Source: an uncultured Lachnospiraceae bacterium (lineage in GTDB: Bacteria > Bacillota > Clostridia > Lachnospirales > Lachnospiraceae). From it: a DNA stretch of 64,000 bases. Below are positions 8,896 through 17,890 of this stretch, one piece after another. Numbering within the stretch: the stretch's first letter is position 1; each line of letters starts with the position of its first letter. The notes beneath the pieces were generated by a model that ran no database searches, was not told where the DNA came from, and saw only the letters and a program-made list of their open reading frames with translations. The stretch is from NCBI GenBank assembly GCA_910584965.1, contig CAJUDZ010000003.1, positions 1 through 64,000 of the forward strand, written 5' to 3'. The translations under genes and the position numbers were made by a program.

Positions 8896-9837
8896 ATGGA
8901 AAAGACGGATAAAATTTATGTGGCAGGACACAGAGGGCTGGTCGGGAGCGCGATCGTCAGAAATCTGCGGGAAAAGGGATATGAAAATGTGATCGGCCGG
9001 ACGCATAAAGAGCTGGATTTAACAAACCAGGCTCAGGTAAGGGCTTTTTTTGAGACGGAAAAGCCGGATGTGGTTGTGCTCGCCGCGGCGAAGGTGGGAG
9101 GCATCAACGCCAATAATACGGTTCCCGCTGATTTTGCCTATGAAAATATGCAGATTCAGTGCAACGTGATCAAAAGCAGCCATGATTTTCATGTGAAAAA
9201 GCTGTTGTTTCTCGGAAGCACCTGTATTTATCCTAAAATGGCGCCCCAGCCGATACCGGAAGATGCGCTTTTAACCGGGCCGCTGGAGGAAACCAACGAG
9301 GCCTACGCGATTGCCAAGATTGCGGGGCTTGAAATGTGTAAGTTTTTTAAGAGACAATATGGGGATGACTTTATCAGCTGTATGCCTACCAATCTTTATG
9401 GGGCGTACGATAATTATGATTTGGAGGGATCCCATGTGATGCCTGCCATGATCCGCAAGTTCCATGAAGCGAAAGCGAACCATGAAAAAACGGTGGAACT
9501 GTGGGGGACCGGAACGCCTTTGCGGGAATTTCTGTATGTGGACGATATGGCGGACGCCTGTGTTTTTCTTCTGGAAAATTACAGCGGAGAAAGCCATGTG
9601 AATATCGGAACCGGAAAGGAAGTCACGATTAAAGAATTGGCGGAACTGGTGCAAAAGACCGTCGGTTATGAGGGCGAAATTGTATGGAATGCGGACATGC
9701 CTGACGGAACGCCGCGCAAACTGACGGATGTTTCAAGACTGCACGGGCTGGGATGGACACACAAAGTTGAGCTGGAAGAAGGCGTGCGGCTGGCATACGA
9801 CTGGTTTAGAGAGAATGTTGAGAGCGCGAGGCTTTAA
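8896..9837 (+). CDS. fcl: GDP-L-fucose synthase
   Basis: This bifunctional epimerase/reductase turns the Gmd product into GDP-L-fucose with NADPH. The 313-residue protein shows GHRGLVGS (11-18), STCIYP with Ser108 and Cys110, and Tyr137-xxx-Lys141 in YAIAK. The start at 8896 follows GAAGGAAA; the in-frame ATG at 8848 overlaps the previous gene and would give an N-terminal tail not seen in the family. Together with gmd and manC it provides a pathway to GDP-fucose. Confidence 0.95.
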   Translation: MEKTDKIYVAGHRGLVGSAIVRNLREKGYENVIGRTHKELDLTNQAQVRAFFETEKPDVVVLAAAKVGGINANNTVPADFAYENMQIQCNVIKSSHDFHVKKLLFLGSTCIYPKMAPQPIPEDALLTGPLEETNEAYAIAKIAGLEMCKFFKRQYGDDFISCMPTNLYGAYDNYDLEGSHVMPAMIRKFHEAKANHEKTVELWGTGTPLREFLYVDDMADACVFLLENYSGESHVNIGTGKEVTIKELAELVQKTVGYEGEIVWNADMPDGTPRKLTDVSRLHGLGWTHKVELEEGVRLAYDWFRENVESARL

Positions 9838-9883
9838 AATAAAATGAAAATTTTCTGAGACGACAGAAGATGACGCCAGAGGA

Positions 9884-9935
9884 AAAAAGCAGTCATTTTC
9901 GGAAAAAGGGGAAAAAGCAGTCATTTTCGGAAAAA
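9884..9935 (+). repeat. Tandem 24-bp direct repeat in the manC leader
   Basis: The 24 bases at 9884-9907 recur exactly at 9912-9935, a period of 28 bases; the core is GCAGTCATTTTCGG. The second copy ends just before the manC ribosome binding site TTGGAGG. Confidence 0.9.
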
Positions 9936-9948
9936 TTGGAGGATTAGG

Positions 9949-11019
9949 ATGAAAACATATGGTGTAATTCTGGCGGGGGGAGGCGGAACCCGCTTCTGGC
10001 CGCTCAGCAGAAAGGAACTGCCCAAACAGCTCCTGAATCTGACGGGAAAAGATTTGATGGTGAATGAAACGATCGACAGGCTTGCGGGCAATGTCGCGAA
10101 AGAGGATATTCTGGTCGTTACGAATTGTACGCAGACGGAGCTGATGCTGGAGGCGACGGCGGGAAGGGTCAGCCCGGACCATGTTCTGTCGGAGCCGGCG
10201 GCACGGAATACGGCGGCCTGCATCGGTTATGCGGCGATGGAGATTCTGCGTAAGTACGGCGATGGTGTGATGTGCGTCCTGCCATCGGATCATTATATTA
10301 AAAAGACGGATGTCTATAAAAAAGTGGTTGCGGATGCGATCCGCACAGCCGAAGAGACGGACGCACTCGTTACGCTAGGCATTCAGCCGACTTATCCATC
10401 GACCGGTTACGGCTATATCTGCCATGAAGAAGAAAAGGCGGCGGGCGGCTTCTGGGCGGTCAGAAGCTTTGTGGAGAAGCCGAATCTGGAAAAAGCGAAG
10501 GAATACATTTTATCAGGGGAATATCTTTGGAACAGCGGCATGTTTTTCTGGAAAGCCTCCGTGATCATGCGCTATTTCGAGGAGCTTTTACCGGAAGTAT
10601 ATGCCTGCCTGCAAAAGATCGGCGGCGCAATGGGAACGGAGGAGGAAGCGAAGGTCATTCAGGAGGTCTATCCTCAGATTCCCAAGATATCCATCGACTA
10701 CGGTATTATGGAACGGGCCGGGAAGGTTCTGGTGCTGGAGGGCGATTTCGGCTGGAGCGATGTGGGAAGCTGGGATGCGCTGGAAGCTTTATACGAGAAA
10801 GACGAATATGGCAACATTACTTATGGGGAACAGGTTCATATTGATACTCATGACTGCATTATTTACGCCAAAAATAAGCTGGTGACAACGATCGGACTTG
10901 ACAATGTGATTGTCGTGGAGACGGAGGATGCCGTGTTGGTCTGCGATAAAAACCGGGCGCAGGAAGTGAAAAAAATCGTGGAGGCTTTACAGGATTGCAA
11001 TAAGCCCCAGTATTTATAG
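9949..11019 (+). CDS. manC: Mannose-1-phosphate guanylyltransferase
   Basis: The enzyme makes GDP-mannose from GTP and mannose-1-phosphate, feeding Gmd. This 356-residue nucleotidyltransferase has the signature LAGGGGTRFWPLSRKELPKQ at 8-27, LPSDHYI and SFVEKPN. It lacks the C-terminal cupin isomerase domain of bifunctional ManC/AlgA proteins, so mannose-6-phosphate isomerase and phosphomannomutase must come from elsewhere. GGAGGATTAGG precedes the start. The GH32 gene begins 28 bases downstream. Confidence 0.94.
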   Translation: MKTYGVILAGGGGTRFWPLSRKELPKQLLNLTGKDLMVNETIDRLAGNVAKEDILVVTNCTQTELMLEATAGRVSPDHVLSEPAARNTAACIGYAAMEILRKYGDGVMCVLPSDHYIKKTDVYKKVVADAIRTAEETDALVTLGIQPTYPSTGYGYICHEEEKAAGGFWAVRSFVEKPNLEKAKEYILSGEYLWNSGMFFWKASVIMRYFEELLPEVYACLQKIGGAMGTEEEAKVIQEVYPQIPKISIDYGIMERAGKVLVLEGDFGWSDVGSWDALEALYEKDEYGNITYGEQVHIDTHDCIIYAKNKLVTTIGLDNVIVVETEDAVLVCDKNRAQEVKKIVEALQDCNKPQYL

Positions 11020-11047
11020 GCGGAAAATCCGGGGAGAAAGGGAAAAT

Positions 11048-12526
11048 ATGCGGAATGAAATCGACCATTATGTACAGGGCCTGAGGGAGGCGTTTTTGGC
11101 GAGGAAGATGCGGCCGAAATTTCATTTTTCCTCTCCGGCGGGGTGGATGAACGACCCTCATGCACCGGTCTGGTATCATGGAGAATATCATCTGTTCTTT
11201 AATTATTATCCTTATGATATCGAAGGCGTGCGTCCCAAGTGCTGGGGGCATGCGGTGACAAAAGATTTTACCTCATACAGACTGCTTCCTACGGCGATAG
11301 CGCCGGATACGGAACACGACAGGGACGGATGTGCTTCCGGGTGCGCGGTGGTGCATGAGGACAAACTTTGGCTGATTTATACGGGGAGAAATTATTATCG
11401 GCGTCCACGGGAAGTACAATGTGCCGCCTGGAGCGAAGACGGGATTCATTTTACCAAAGCAGAAAGGAATCCGATCGTATTGCCGTCAGACTGTGCGGAA
11501 ACGGATTTTCGGGACCCGTGGGTATACCGGGAGAACGGGCGCTGGCAGATGTTATTGGGCGGAAAGCGGGGCGGCGGCCCCTGCATTTACAGATATGAAT
11601 CGGCAGACCTCACGGACTGGTCATATGGCGCTATATTCTCGCAGGGGAAAGAAGGGCAGGGTATCATGTGGGAATGCCCGTCTCTTCTTTCCACAGAAGA
11701 AAAAGCGGTTCTTCTGACGTCGCCGGAATTTATGGACGGTGTAAGGCAGAAATCTCTTTATTTTCTGGGAAGAGAAAAAGCAGGCTGTTTTTATCAGGAG
11801 GAAAAAGCAGAGATTGATTATGGCTGTGACTATTATGCCGCACAGTTCTTTTCCTCTCCGGAAGGCGTTATAATGGTAAACGCCTGGATGAACAAATGGG
11901 AGAATGAACACAAAACACAAAAAGAAGGCTGGATCGGAACCATGACGACGCCCCGGACCTTTACCTTCGGGCAGGACGGGAAGATAAAAGGCTCGTATAT
12001 CAGTTCTCTTGAAAAACTGAGAAAGAATGAGATCCGGCTGCAGAATATTGAACCGGAAGCCGGCAGCAGATATTCTTTTGCAGAGGAAAAAAACAGCTTT
12101 TGGGTAGAAATGGATTTGGCGTGGGAAGCGCTGCAGGGTAATTGTTTTGAAATCGGGCTTCTGACAGACAGGACAGGCAGCGGCGGGTTGACGATTTGCT
12201 TTGAAAAAGACAAGAACAGGCTCGTTGTTGAAAATCATACGGTGAATCATGAAGGAAAACGCCGTATTCTGCCTGTGGAGCCGGATTTTTGGAGTCGTCC
12301 CGCCAAGATGGAGATTCTTGTCGATGTGAGCTGTGTGGAAATTCTGATAGCGGAAGAAATTTTTATTACAAATTGTGTATATCCGGTTTCGGACGACAGC
12401 AGGTTTCACTATTGCAGGAGCGACGGGAAAATGCGGATTTCCCAAATTACGCTATATGATATGGATCCGGCAGAATTTCAATTTGACATGCTTCCCATGT
12501 CTGCTGAGAATACCTTCATCGGATAG
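11048..12526 (+). CDS. GH32 family beta-fructofuranosidase-like hydrolase
   Basis: This 492-residue protein shows the GH32 five-bladed propeller motifs: WMNDPH with nucleophile Asp36, FRDP with Asp156 and MWECPS with acid/base Glu209, followed by a C-terminal beta-sandwich. GH32 enzymes cleave sucrose, sucrose-6-phosphate or fructans. No signal peptide is present, so it should be cytoplasmic. The usual NDPNG reads NDPHA here, which lies at the substrate pocket and could mark a changed specificity. Its position directly after manC is unusual for a sucrose enzyme, as no sucrose transporter is adjacent. GAAAGGGAAA precedes the ATG. Confidence 0.9.
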   Translation: MRNEIDHYVQGLREAFLARKMRPKFHFSSPAGWMNDPHAPVWYHGEYHLFFNYYPYDIEGVRPKCWGHAVTKDFTSYRLLPTAIAPDTEHDRDGCASGCAVVHEDKLWLIYTGRNYYRRPREVQCAAWSEDGIHFTKAERNPIVLPSDCAETDFRDPWVYRENGRWQMLLGGKRGGGPCIYRYESADLTDWSYGAIFSQGKEGQGIMWECPSLLSTEEKAVLLTSPEFMDGVRQKSLYFLGREKAGCFYQEEKAEIDYGCDYYAAQFFSSPEGVIMVNAWMNKWENEHKTQKEGWIGTMTTPRTFTFGQDGKIKGSYISSLEKLRKNEIRLQNIEPEAGSRYSFAEEKNSFWVEMDLAWEALQGNCFEIGLLTDRTGSGGLTICFEKDKNRLVVENHTVNHEGKRRILPVEPDFWSRPAKMEILVDVSCVEILIAEEIFITNCVYPVSDDSRFHYCRSDGKMRISQITLYDMDPAEFQFDMLPMSAENTFIG

Positions 12527-12632
12527 AGGATGCACGCCCAGATCCGATTGGAAACCGTAAAAAGAAAAATTGTAAAAAGGAAAAGCGAAAAAAGAAAAAA
12601 CATTAAAGAAAGACAATAAAGAGAAAGACAAT

Positions 12633-12681
12633 AAAAAAACCGGGGAAACAGCGGCCGCACATTGCCGCAGCTTCCCCGGTT
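12633..12681 (-). terminator. Terminator of the DeoR gene
   Basis: AACCGGGGAA (12638-12647) pairs with TTCCCCGGTT (12672-12681), with an inner GCGGC/GCCGC stem. The adjacent A-run on the left becomes a T-run on the minus strand. It may also slow transcription from the GH32 side. Confidence 0.8.
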
Positions 12682-12703
12682 CGTTGTTTTCCGCCGCATT
12701 TCT

Positions 12704-13438
12704 TCAGCTCAGAATCAATTCCGTATATTCTTTCAGTTCCGGGATATTCTTTTCCGTAATGATGGGAACCTCATCCAGCGAGGCGACCTTTGTCATCGTT
12801 ATGATTCCATACTTACTCGAATCAAGAAGAAAATAAGACTGCTGTGCATTTGCTATGGCAATGCGCTTAATCTGCTTTTCGTTGCCGTCATGATTGGTGA
12901 TGCCGGCTTTTATGCTGAATCCGTTGGCGCCGAGGAAGGCTTTGTTGAAATAGAGCTCTTTTAAAGAGGATTCCGTCATGTGTCCGATGCAGGAGTTGGT
13001 GGATGTTTTGATACTGCCGCCCAGCATGATGCAGGGAATTCCTTCCGAACATAACTGATTGATATGGTAAAGACCATTGGTCACAACGGTAATGTCCATA
13101 CCTTTCAGATAAGGAATCATGGGAAGGGTGGTACTGGACGGATCCAGAAAAATGACATCTTTGCTGTTTACGAAGGAAGCCGCCTTTTTGGCAATGGCTT
13201 CTTTTGCTTCTTTGTTCAGATTTAATTTGGCAGAAATCTTCAGTTCGATATTGTCCTTAATGATTTGCACGCCGCCGCCGTGAAGATGCGATATTTTCTT
13301 TTCATTTTCCAGTTCTTTTAAATCCCTGCGCAGAGTGGATAAAGAAATGCCTAATGTATCCAGCAGATAATCGGTGTATAGAATTTCTCCCGATTGCAGT
13401 AAATTCAAGATTTTTTGTTTGCGCATTGCAGGTATCAT
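12704..13438 (-). CDS. DeoR/GlpR-family transcriptional repressor
   Basis: This 244-residue protein has an N-terminal DeoR helix-turn-helix (RKQKILNLLQSGEILYTDYL...LSTLRRDLKELE) and the C-terminal DeoRC domain that senses a phosphorylated sugar intermediate (DVIFLDPSSTTLPMIPYL, VVTNGLYHINQL, GANGFSIKAGITN). The start at 13438 is fixed by a perfect AGGAGG eight bases upstream; the codons before it overlap a palindromic repeat. It is divergent from the catabolic operon that starts at 13735, which it probably represses until a sugar-phosphate effector builds up. Confidence 0.93.
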   Translation of the reverse strand: MIPAMRKQKILNLLQSGEILYTDYLLDTLGISLSTLRRDLKELENEKKISHLHGGGVQIIKDNIELKISAKLNLNKEAKEAIAKKAASFVNSKDVIFLDPSSTTLPMIPYLKGMDITVVTNGLYHINQLCSEGIPCIMLGGSIKTSTNSCIGHMTESSLKELYFNKAFLGANGFSIKAGITNHDGNEKQIKRIAIANAQQSYFLLDSSKYGIITMTKVASLDEVPIITEKNIPELKEYTELILS

Positions 13439-13464
13439 TTGCAGGACCTCCTGATGATTAGTAG

Positions 13465-13526
13465 ATTGAAAAGTTATGCCGATGTACTGATTTTTCAATT
13501 TGTGCCCGCGGCCCAAATTCGCAGGC
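13465..13526. repeat. Intergenic palindromic repeat, copy B
   Basis: ATTGAAAA (13465-13472) pairs with TTTTCAAT (13492-13499). A second hairpin, AATTTGTGCC with GGCCCAAATT (13497-13519, one mismatch), is followed by CGCAGGC. The order GATTTTTCAA, GCCCAAA, TTCGCAGGC matches the element at 33256-33316. Confidence 0.65.
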
Positions 13527-13634
13527 TATGGAAAAGGCATCGAAGATGCTTTACAGCTTATGAATATTTCATTGTTTTCAGTATAACTCAAAAACGATTA
13601 TCAGAAAAGAAAAAATTGCAAAAAATCATTTATG

Positions 13635-13678
13635 TTCAAAAAGTATTCAAAAAAGATTCATAAAATGATTAAAATAAG
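13635..13678 (+). promoter_or_regulatory. 11-bp-phased TTCA/A-tract repeats upstream of the operon promoter
   Basis: TTCAAAAAGTA, TTCAAAAAAGA and TTCATAAAATG start at 13635, 13646 and 13657, with a degenerate fourth unit at 13668. The spacing is close to one helical turn, which fits either a multi-site DeoR-type operator or intrinsically bent DNA. This is inference from spacing only. Confidence 0.5.
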
Positions 13679-13709
13679 TTGACTATATGAACATATTATG
13701 ATAATATGT
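13679..13709 (+). promoter_or_regulatory. Promoter of the catabolic operon with overlapping operator
   Basis: TTGACT (13679-13684) and TAATAT (13702-13707) are 17 bases apart, with TG at 13699-13700 giving an extended -10. The -10 lies inside the perfect 19-base palindrome ACATATTATGATAATATGT (13691-13709), a good candidate for the binding site of the divergent DeoR protein. Confidence 0.75.
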
Positions 13710-13734
13710 GAATAAGTTAAGAGGAGGCGGCAGA

Positions 13735-14388
13735 ATGAAGAAGATCGGACTGATTCATACGACACCGGCAACGGTGGCATCTTTGACGGATTTGGTAAAA
13801 GAATTGATAGAAGGCGCGGAAGTTGTCAATATACTGGATGATTCCATTCTGCCGGATATGAAAGCGGGCGGGCATGAAGAAGCGGTAAGAAACAGGTGGC
13901 TCAGCTATGCCCGTATACTCGAGGAACGCGGCGTGGCGGCGGTACTGAGCGCCTGCTCGACGGTGGGGGCGATTGCCGAGGAGGCTGACAGGATTTTGCA
14001 GATACCCGTTTACCGCATCGACGAAGCGATGATTGACGAGGCGATTCGGACGGGAACGAAAATCAGCGTGCTCGCCACGCTGTCATCCACCTTAACACCT
14101 ACGGTAGATCTGCTGAAACGGAAGGGCGGAGAGAAGCTTGAAATACGTGTTCATCTGGTAGAAGGGGCTTATGATCTTCTGATGGCCGGAAACCGTAAAG
14201 AACATGACCGCCTTATCAGGGAGGCTGTCGGGCAGGAGGTCGGTCTTTCACAGGTCATTCTTCTGGCGCAGGCATCCATGGCCGGCGCACTGGAAGGCGC
14301 GGATGCTTTTGACAATGTCAGGATACTGACAAGCCCCCGTTTGGGAATTGAAAAGCTGAAGAACGATCTGGCCTGTGCGGAGACGTGA
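13735..14388 (+). CDS. Aspartate/glutamate racemase-superfamily protein
   Basis: This 217-residue protein belongs to the Asp/Glu/hydantoin racemase fold. Cys74 in SACSTVG is the first catalytic Cys of the superfamily. At the second position the protein reads LLAQASM, with Gln in place of Cys, as in members that act as decarboxylases or isomerases or have unknown activity. It is therefore unlikely to be a classic two-base amino-acid racemase. It is the first gene of the operon; the start at 13735 follows AGGAGG. A role on a sugar-acid substrate is inferred from context only. Confidence 0.8.
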   Translation: MKKIGLIHTTPATVASLTDLVKELIEGAEVVNILDDSILPDMKAGGHEEAVRNRWLSYARILEERGVAAVLSACSTVGAIAEEADRILQIPVYRIDEAMIDEAIRTGTKISVLATLSSTLTPTVDLLKRKGGEKLEIRVHLVEGAYDLLMAGNRKEHDRLIREAVGQEVGLSQVILLAQASMAGALEGADAFDNVRILTSPRLGIEKLKNDLACAET

Positions 14389-14405
14389 CAGAAAGGGGAA
14401 TGGGT

Positions 14406-15902
14406 ATGAATTGTGTCATTGGGATTGATACGGGAACCACGCATCTGAAAGCAGCCCTGATCAGCGCTGACGGGTGTATACAATATTTGGAAAAAATCAA
14501 TACCCCCCTTCATGTCCGTGGCGGTCAAAGCTGGTATGACCCACAACAGATATATGAAACGGTGAAAGGGCAGATACGGCAACTGGCCGCCAGGGCGAAA
14601 GACAGAAAAGATTTGAACATATGCGGCATCTGCCTGACCGGAATGGCGGAGGCGGGACTGGTATTGAACCGACATACCGGATGCGGGCTGACGGAAATTT
14701 TACCGTGGTTCGATAAAAGACCGGAGGAATTGTCGAAGCGGCCGGAAGAAGATTTGATTAGGAGGCAGTATCGGAAGACAGGACTTTATAACAGCTATAA
14801 ATACGGAATCTATAAATATATATGGCTTATGGAAAACAGAAAACTGGATAAAGCCTCCTCCATCTGGCTGTCCCTCAGCGATTATATCGCTTTCAGGCTG
14901 ACCGGGAAATATGTTACGACCGCGGGGTTTGCGGTGAGAATCTATGCCTATGACATGATTCGCGGCAGTTGGGACAGAGAATTGTTGGAAAGATACGGGC
15001 TGAAGGAAGAAAATTTTCCCTCTGTGGTAAAAGAAGGAGAAGCAATCGGCCCATGTGTGGATAAAGAGCTTTGCGGGATTCTGAACGGACGGCCGGAAGC
15101 GGCCATCGGCGGGCATGACCATATATGCGCTTTGTACGCGATCGCAGGAGAAGACTGTACGCGAATCGTTGACAGCTGCGGAACGGCGGAGACATATCTG
15201 GGTCTGGTTGATAAAGCGCCTCTGACAGATGCTGATTATGACCGCGGACTTGTGCTCGGACCTTATCCGGGCGGAACAAAGTGGTTCTTTATGGGAAACA
15301 TTCCTTCATCAGGACAGTCGGTGGAATGGTTCAGGAAGCGCCGGCACGATGACAGGCCGCAGGAGCCGTTTCTGAGCTATGAAGAAATGGAGGATTTGCT
15401 GAAAGAAATCGGAGATAAACCGACGGGATTGTTTTACTTTCCGTTTCTGAGCGGGGTTGGAACGCCCGTATACAGAGGGGATATCCGGGAACAGCTTCAT
15501 TGGAATATGAAAGATGTATCTGTGGGAGTCAGCCTGAAAGCATTGATTGAAGGCATTCAGTATCAGGGAACCTGGATTATGGAATGCGCCAGAAGCCGCC
15601 TGGCAGAAGACGAAATGCAGCTATGGTGTGTGGGAGGCGCGGCAAAGAGCGGTGAATGGATGAAAATAAAGGCTGATATCCTCGGGATTCCGGTTTATGT
15701 GCCGGGTGTGGAGGAAGCTGCGCTTATCGGCGCGGCGGCGGTCTTTTTTTACCAAAAGAAAGAGACGGCCCTGTGGGCCGGAACGCCGGTGGAGAGCGGA
15801 AAGGATGTCAAAATCTATCTGCCGGAGAGCGGAAAACAGAAAATCTATCGCACGCTGGCGGAAGAATACAGGAGCAGGGCAAAGCAGATATGCGGCGTAT
15901 GA
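14406..15902 (+). CDS. FGGY-family carbohydrate kinase
   Basis: This 498-residue kinase has the N-terminal ATPase-fold signature IGIDTGTTHLKAAL and a second domain with GGHDHICALYAI and DSCGTAETY, as in xylulose, gluconate and glycerol kinases. It should phosphorylate a ketose, polyol or sugar acid with ATP. The exact substrate cannot be read from sequence. The ATG at 14406 is chosen because GAAAGGGGA lies seven bases before it; an ATG at 14400 and a GTG at 14385 are also in frame. It follows the racemase gene closely and is co-transcribed with it. Confidence 0.9.
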   Translation: MNCVIGIDTGTTHLKAALISADGCIQYLEKINTPLHVRGGQSWYDPQQIYETVKGQIRQLAARAKDRKDLNICGICLTGMAEAGLVLNRHTGCGLTEILPWFDKRPEELSKRPEEDLIRRQYRKTGLYNSYKYGIYKYIWLMENRKLDKASSIWLSLSDYIAFRLTGKYVTTAGFAVRIYAYDMIRGSWDRELLERYGLKEENFPSVVKEGEAIGPCVDKELCGILNGRPEAAIGGHDHICALYAIAGEDCTRIVDSCGTAETYLGLVDKAPLTDADYDRGLVLGPYPGGTKWFFMGNIPSSGQSVEWFRKRRHDDRPQEPFLSYEEMEDLLKEIGDKPTGLFYFPFLSGVGTPVYRGDIREQLHWNMKDVSVGVSLKALIEGIQYQGTWIMECARSRLAEDEMQLWCVGGAAKSGEWMKIKADILGIPVYVPGVEEAALIGAAAVFFYQKKETALWAGTPVESGKDVKIYLPESGKQKIYRTLAEEYRSRAKQICGV

Positions 15903-15958
15903 TAAAGAACCGGTAATCATGCGGCGGGTTCTGGTATAGAACGGAAGGGCGGTGCAAC

Positions 15959-17263
15959 ATGGGAAAACAAAGCGCGGAAGAGAAAGATCGTATGGAAGGA
16001 TGTACGGCGGTGACAGGGTGTATAGCGGACGACTTTACGGGTGCATCGGATGCCGCGTCCTTTTTAAAAGCGGCCGGCTTCGGGCCGATTCTTTTTAACG
16101 GCGTTCCGGAAGAGGCAGGCGGGGACGTACCCGAAGCCGATGCCTTTGTAATTGCTCTGAAAACGAGAACCATGCCAAAAAACGAGGCGGAAGAGCAGGT
16201 TCTGGCAGCGGCGGAGTGGCTCAGTGACCGGGGCGTAAGCCGGATTTATTTTAAATACTGCTCCACATTTGACTCCACGCCCGCAGGAAATATCGGGCCG
16301 GCCGCGGATGCGCTCATGAAATTCTGCGGCGTGCCCTATACCATATTGTGTCCGGCCCTGCCGGTGAACGGGCGTCAGGTGATTTCGGGCCATATTTATG
16401 TGGACGGAAAACCGCTGCATGAAAGTTCTATGAAAGATCATCCCCTGACACCCATGTGGGATTCCTGGATTCCGTCATTGATGAAGGGGCAGAGCGCCTT
16501 TCCGTGCCATGTTCTGCCGAGGGAAAGCATGAAAGATGCGGCAAAGCTGGCCAGGCAGATTGACGGATGGAAAGAAGAAAGTCCCTTTTTTTATCTGATA
16601 CCGGATTATGAAAACGAAGATGACGGCAGGAGGATAGCGGAAGTCTTTGGAGAAGCAAAACTGTTGACGGGCGGGTCCGGGCTTTTGGCGCATATGACGC
16701 CGGGAAGTCAGAGATTTAACGGGAGTATACGGACCGAAGGTGTGAAAGGAAAAACGTTGTTTTTATCGGGAAGCTGTTCCAAAATGACCCTGAAACAGGT
16801 GGAGGAATATAAAAGAGCCGGTGGGAAAGTGGTTGATATTCTGCCGGAGGATCTTTTTGCAGGAAGAACAACGGAACAGGATTACATAAAAGCGCTGGAG
16901 CTTAATACGGAAGACCGATGTATGTTTTGCAGTTCCGCCGCGCCGGAGGACGTCAGAAAGGCTCAGAAGATGGGGAAAGAAGAGGTGGCGGGCCGGCTGG
17001 AAGCGTTGTTTGCCGCATTGGCTTCCCGCGCAGCCGGGATGGGATATCAAAAGATAATTACGGCCGGGGGCGAAACATCGGGGGCGGTCATCAGGGGACT
17101 TGGATTTTCGGCTTTCCGAATCGGAGAATCCGCCGCACCGGGCGTTCCGATACTCATTCCCACAGTAAGGTCTGATCTGAGGCTGGTTTTGAAATCGGGG
17201 AACTTCGGTGCGGAAGACTTTTTTGAAAAAGCGGAGGAGATGTGCAGTAATGGACAAGGCTGA
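15959..17263 (+). CDS. Four-carbon acid sugar kinase (DUF1537, OtnK/DtnK-like)
   Basis: This 434-residue protein has the DUF1537 N-terminal signature GCIADDFTGASDAASFL (about 20-36), the inter-domain region around LTGGSGL and a C-terminal nucleotide-binding part with ITAGGETSGAVIRGLG. Characterised members phosphorylate 3-oxo-tetronate, D-threonate or D-erythronate at O4. The next gene is a class II aldolase family protein, the usual partner that decarboxylates the 4-phosphate. GAAGGGCGG precedes the ATG. It overlaps the next start by 14 bases, showing tight coupling. Confidence 0.9.
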   Translation: MGKQSAEEKDRMEGCTAVTGCIADDFTGASDAASFLKAAGFGPILFNGVPEEAGGDVPEADAFVIALKTRTMPKNEAEEQVLAAAEWLSDRGVSRIYFKYCSTFDSTPAGNIGPAADALMKFCGVPYTILCPALPVNGRQVISGHIYVDGKPLHESSMKDHPLTPMWDSWIPSLMKGQSAFPCHVLPRESMKDAAKLARQIDGWKEESPFFYLIPDYENEDDGRRIAEVFGEAKLLTGGSGLLAHMTPGSQRFNGSIRTEGVKGKTLFLSGSCSKMTLKQVEEYKRAGGKVVDILPEDLFAGRTTEQDYIKALELNTEDRCMFCSSAAPEDVRKAQKMGKEEVAGRLEALFAALASRAAGMGYQKIITAGGETSGAVIRGLGFSAFRIGESAAPGVPILIPTVRSDLRLVLKSGNFGAEDFFEKAEEMCSNGQG

Positions 17264-17888
17264 TATGACAGATGTTAAAAAAGAATTAAATCAGTTGTTC
17301 GACAGGGCATTATGGGCTGCGCTTTCCCTTTTCGAACGGAATAAGGTGTCAGGTTCTTCGGGCAATTTCAGTTTTCGATTCGGGGAACGCATTTATATTA
17401 CGGCCGGGGGAACCTGTTTCGGAACGTTGAAAAAAGAAGATTTCGCAGTACTGGATGAGAAGTTCCGGCATATAAGCGGGCCGAAGCCCAGCAAGGAATG
17501 GCCGCTGCACTGTATGCTGTATCAGAAACACGGGGACGTCGGAGCGGTTCTGCATACGCACAGTTTTTACAGCGCACTCTGGTCCTGTCTGGAAACGGAA
17601 TCCGCCGGGAGCTGTATTCCCGCGTATACGCCGTATTTGAAGATGAAACTGGGCAATGTTGTGAGAGTACCGTACGCATTGCCGGGCAGTCAGGATTTGT
17701 TTCGGAACTTTGAACAATCTCTGACGAACGCAAAGGGATACCTGCTTGCCAATCACGGGCCTGTTGTAGGGGCGGCGGACGTGGAAGAAGCGTTTTACGC
17801 ACTGGAGGAATTTGAGGAAAGCGCAAAAACGGCGTGGTTTTTGGAGGGAAACGCTGCAAATGCGAAAAAGATAAAGGAGATGGATTAG
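17250..17888 (+). CDS. Class II aldolase/adducin family protein (OtnC-like)
   Basis: This protein of 212 residues has the metal-binding HTHSF motif and a later His in LANHGPVVG, the three-His site of class II aldolases. VSGSSGNFSFR near the N-terminus is the phosphate-binding loop. Next to a DUF1537 kinase, members act as 3-oxo-tetronate 4-phosphate decarboxylases giving dihydroxyacetone phosphate and CO2. GGAGGAG lies ten bases before the ATG at 17250; an ATG at 17265 is a possible alternative. Confidence 0.88.
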   Translation: MDKADMTDVKKELNQLFDRALWAALSLFERNKVSGSSGNFSFRFGERIYITAGGTCFGTLKKEDFAVLDEKFRHISGPKPSKEWPLHCMLYQKHGDVGAVLHTHSFYSALWSCLETESAGSCIPAYTPYLKMKLGNVVRVPYALPGSQDLFRNFEQSLTNAKGYLLANHGPVVGAADVEEAFYALEEFEESAKTAWFLEGNAANAKKIKEMD

Positions 17889-17890
17889 GA

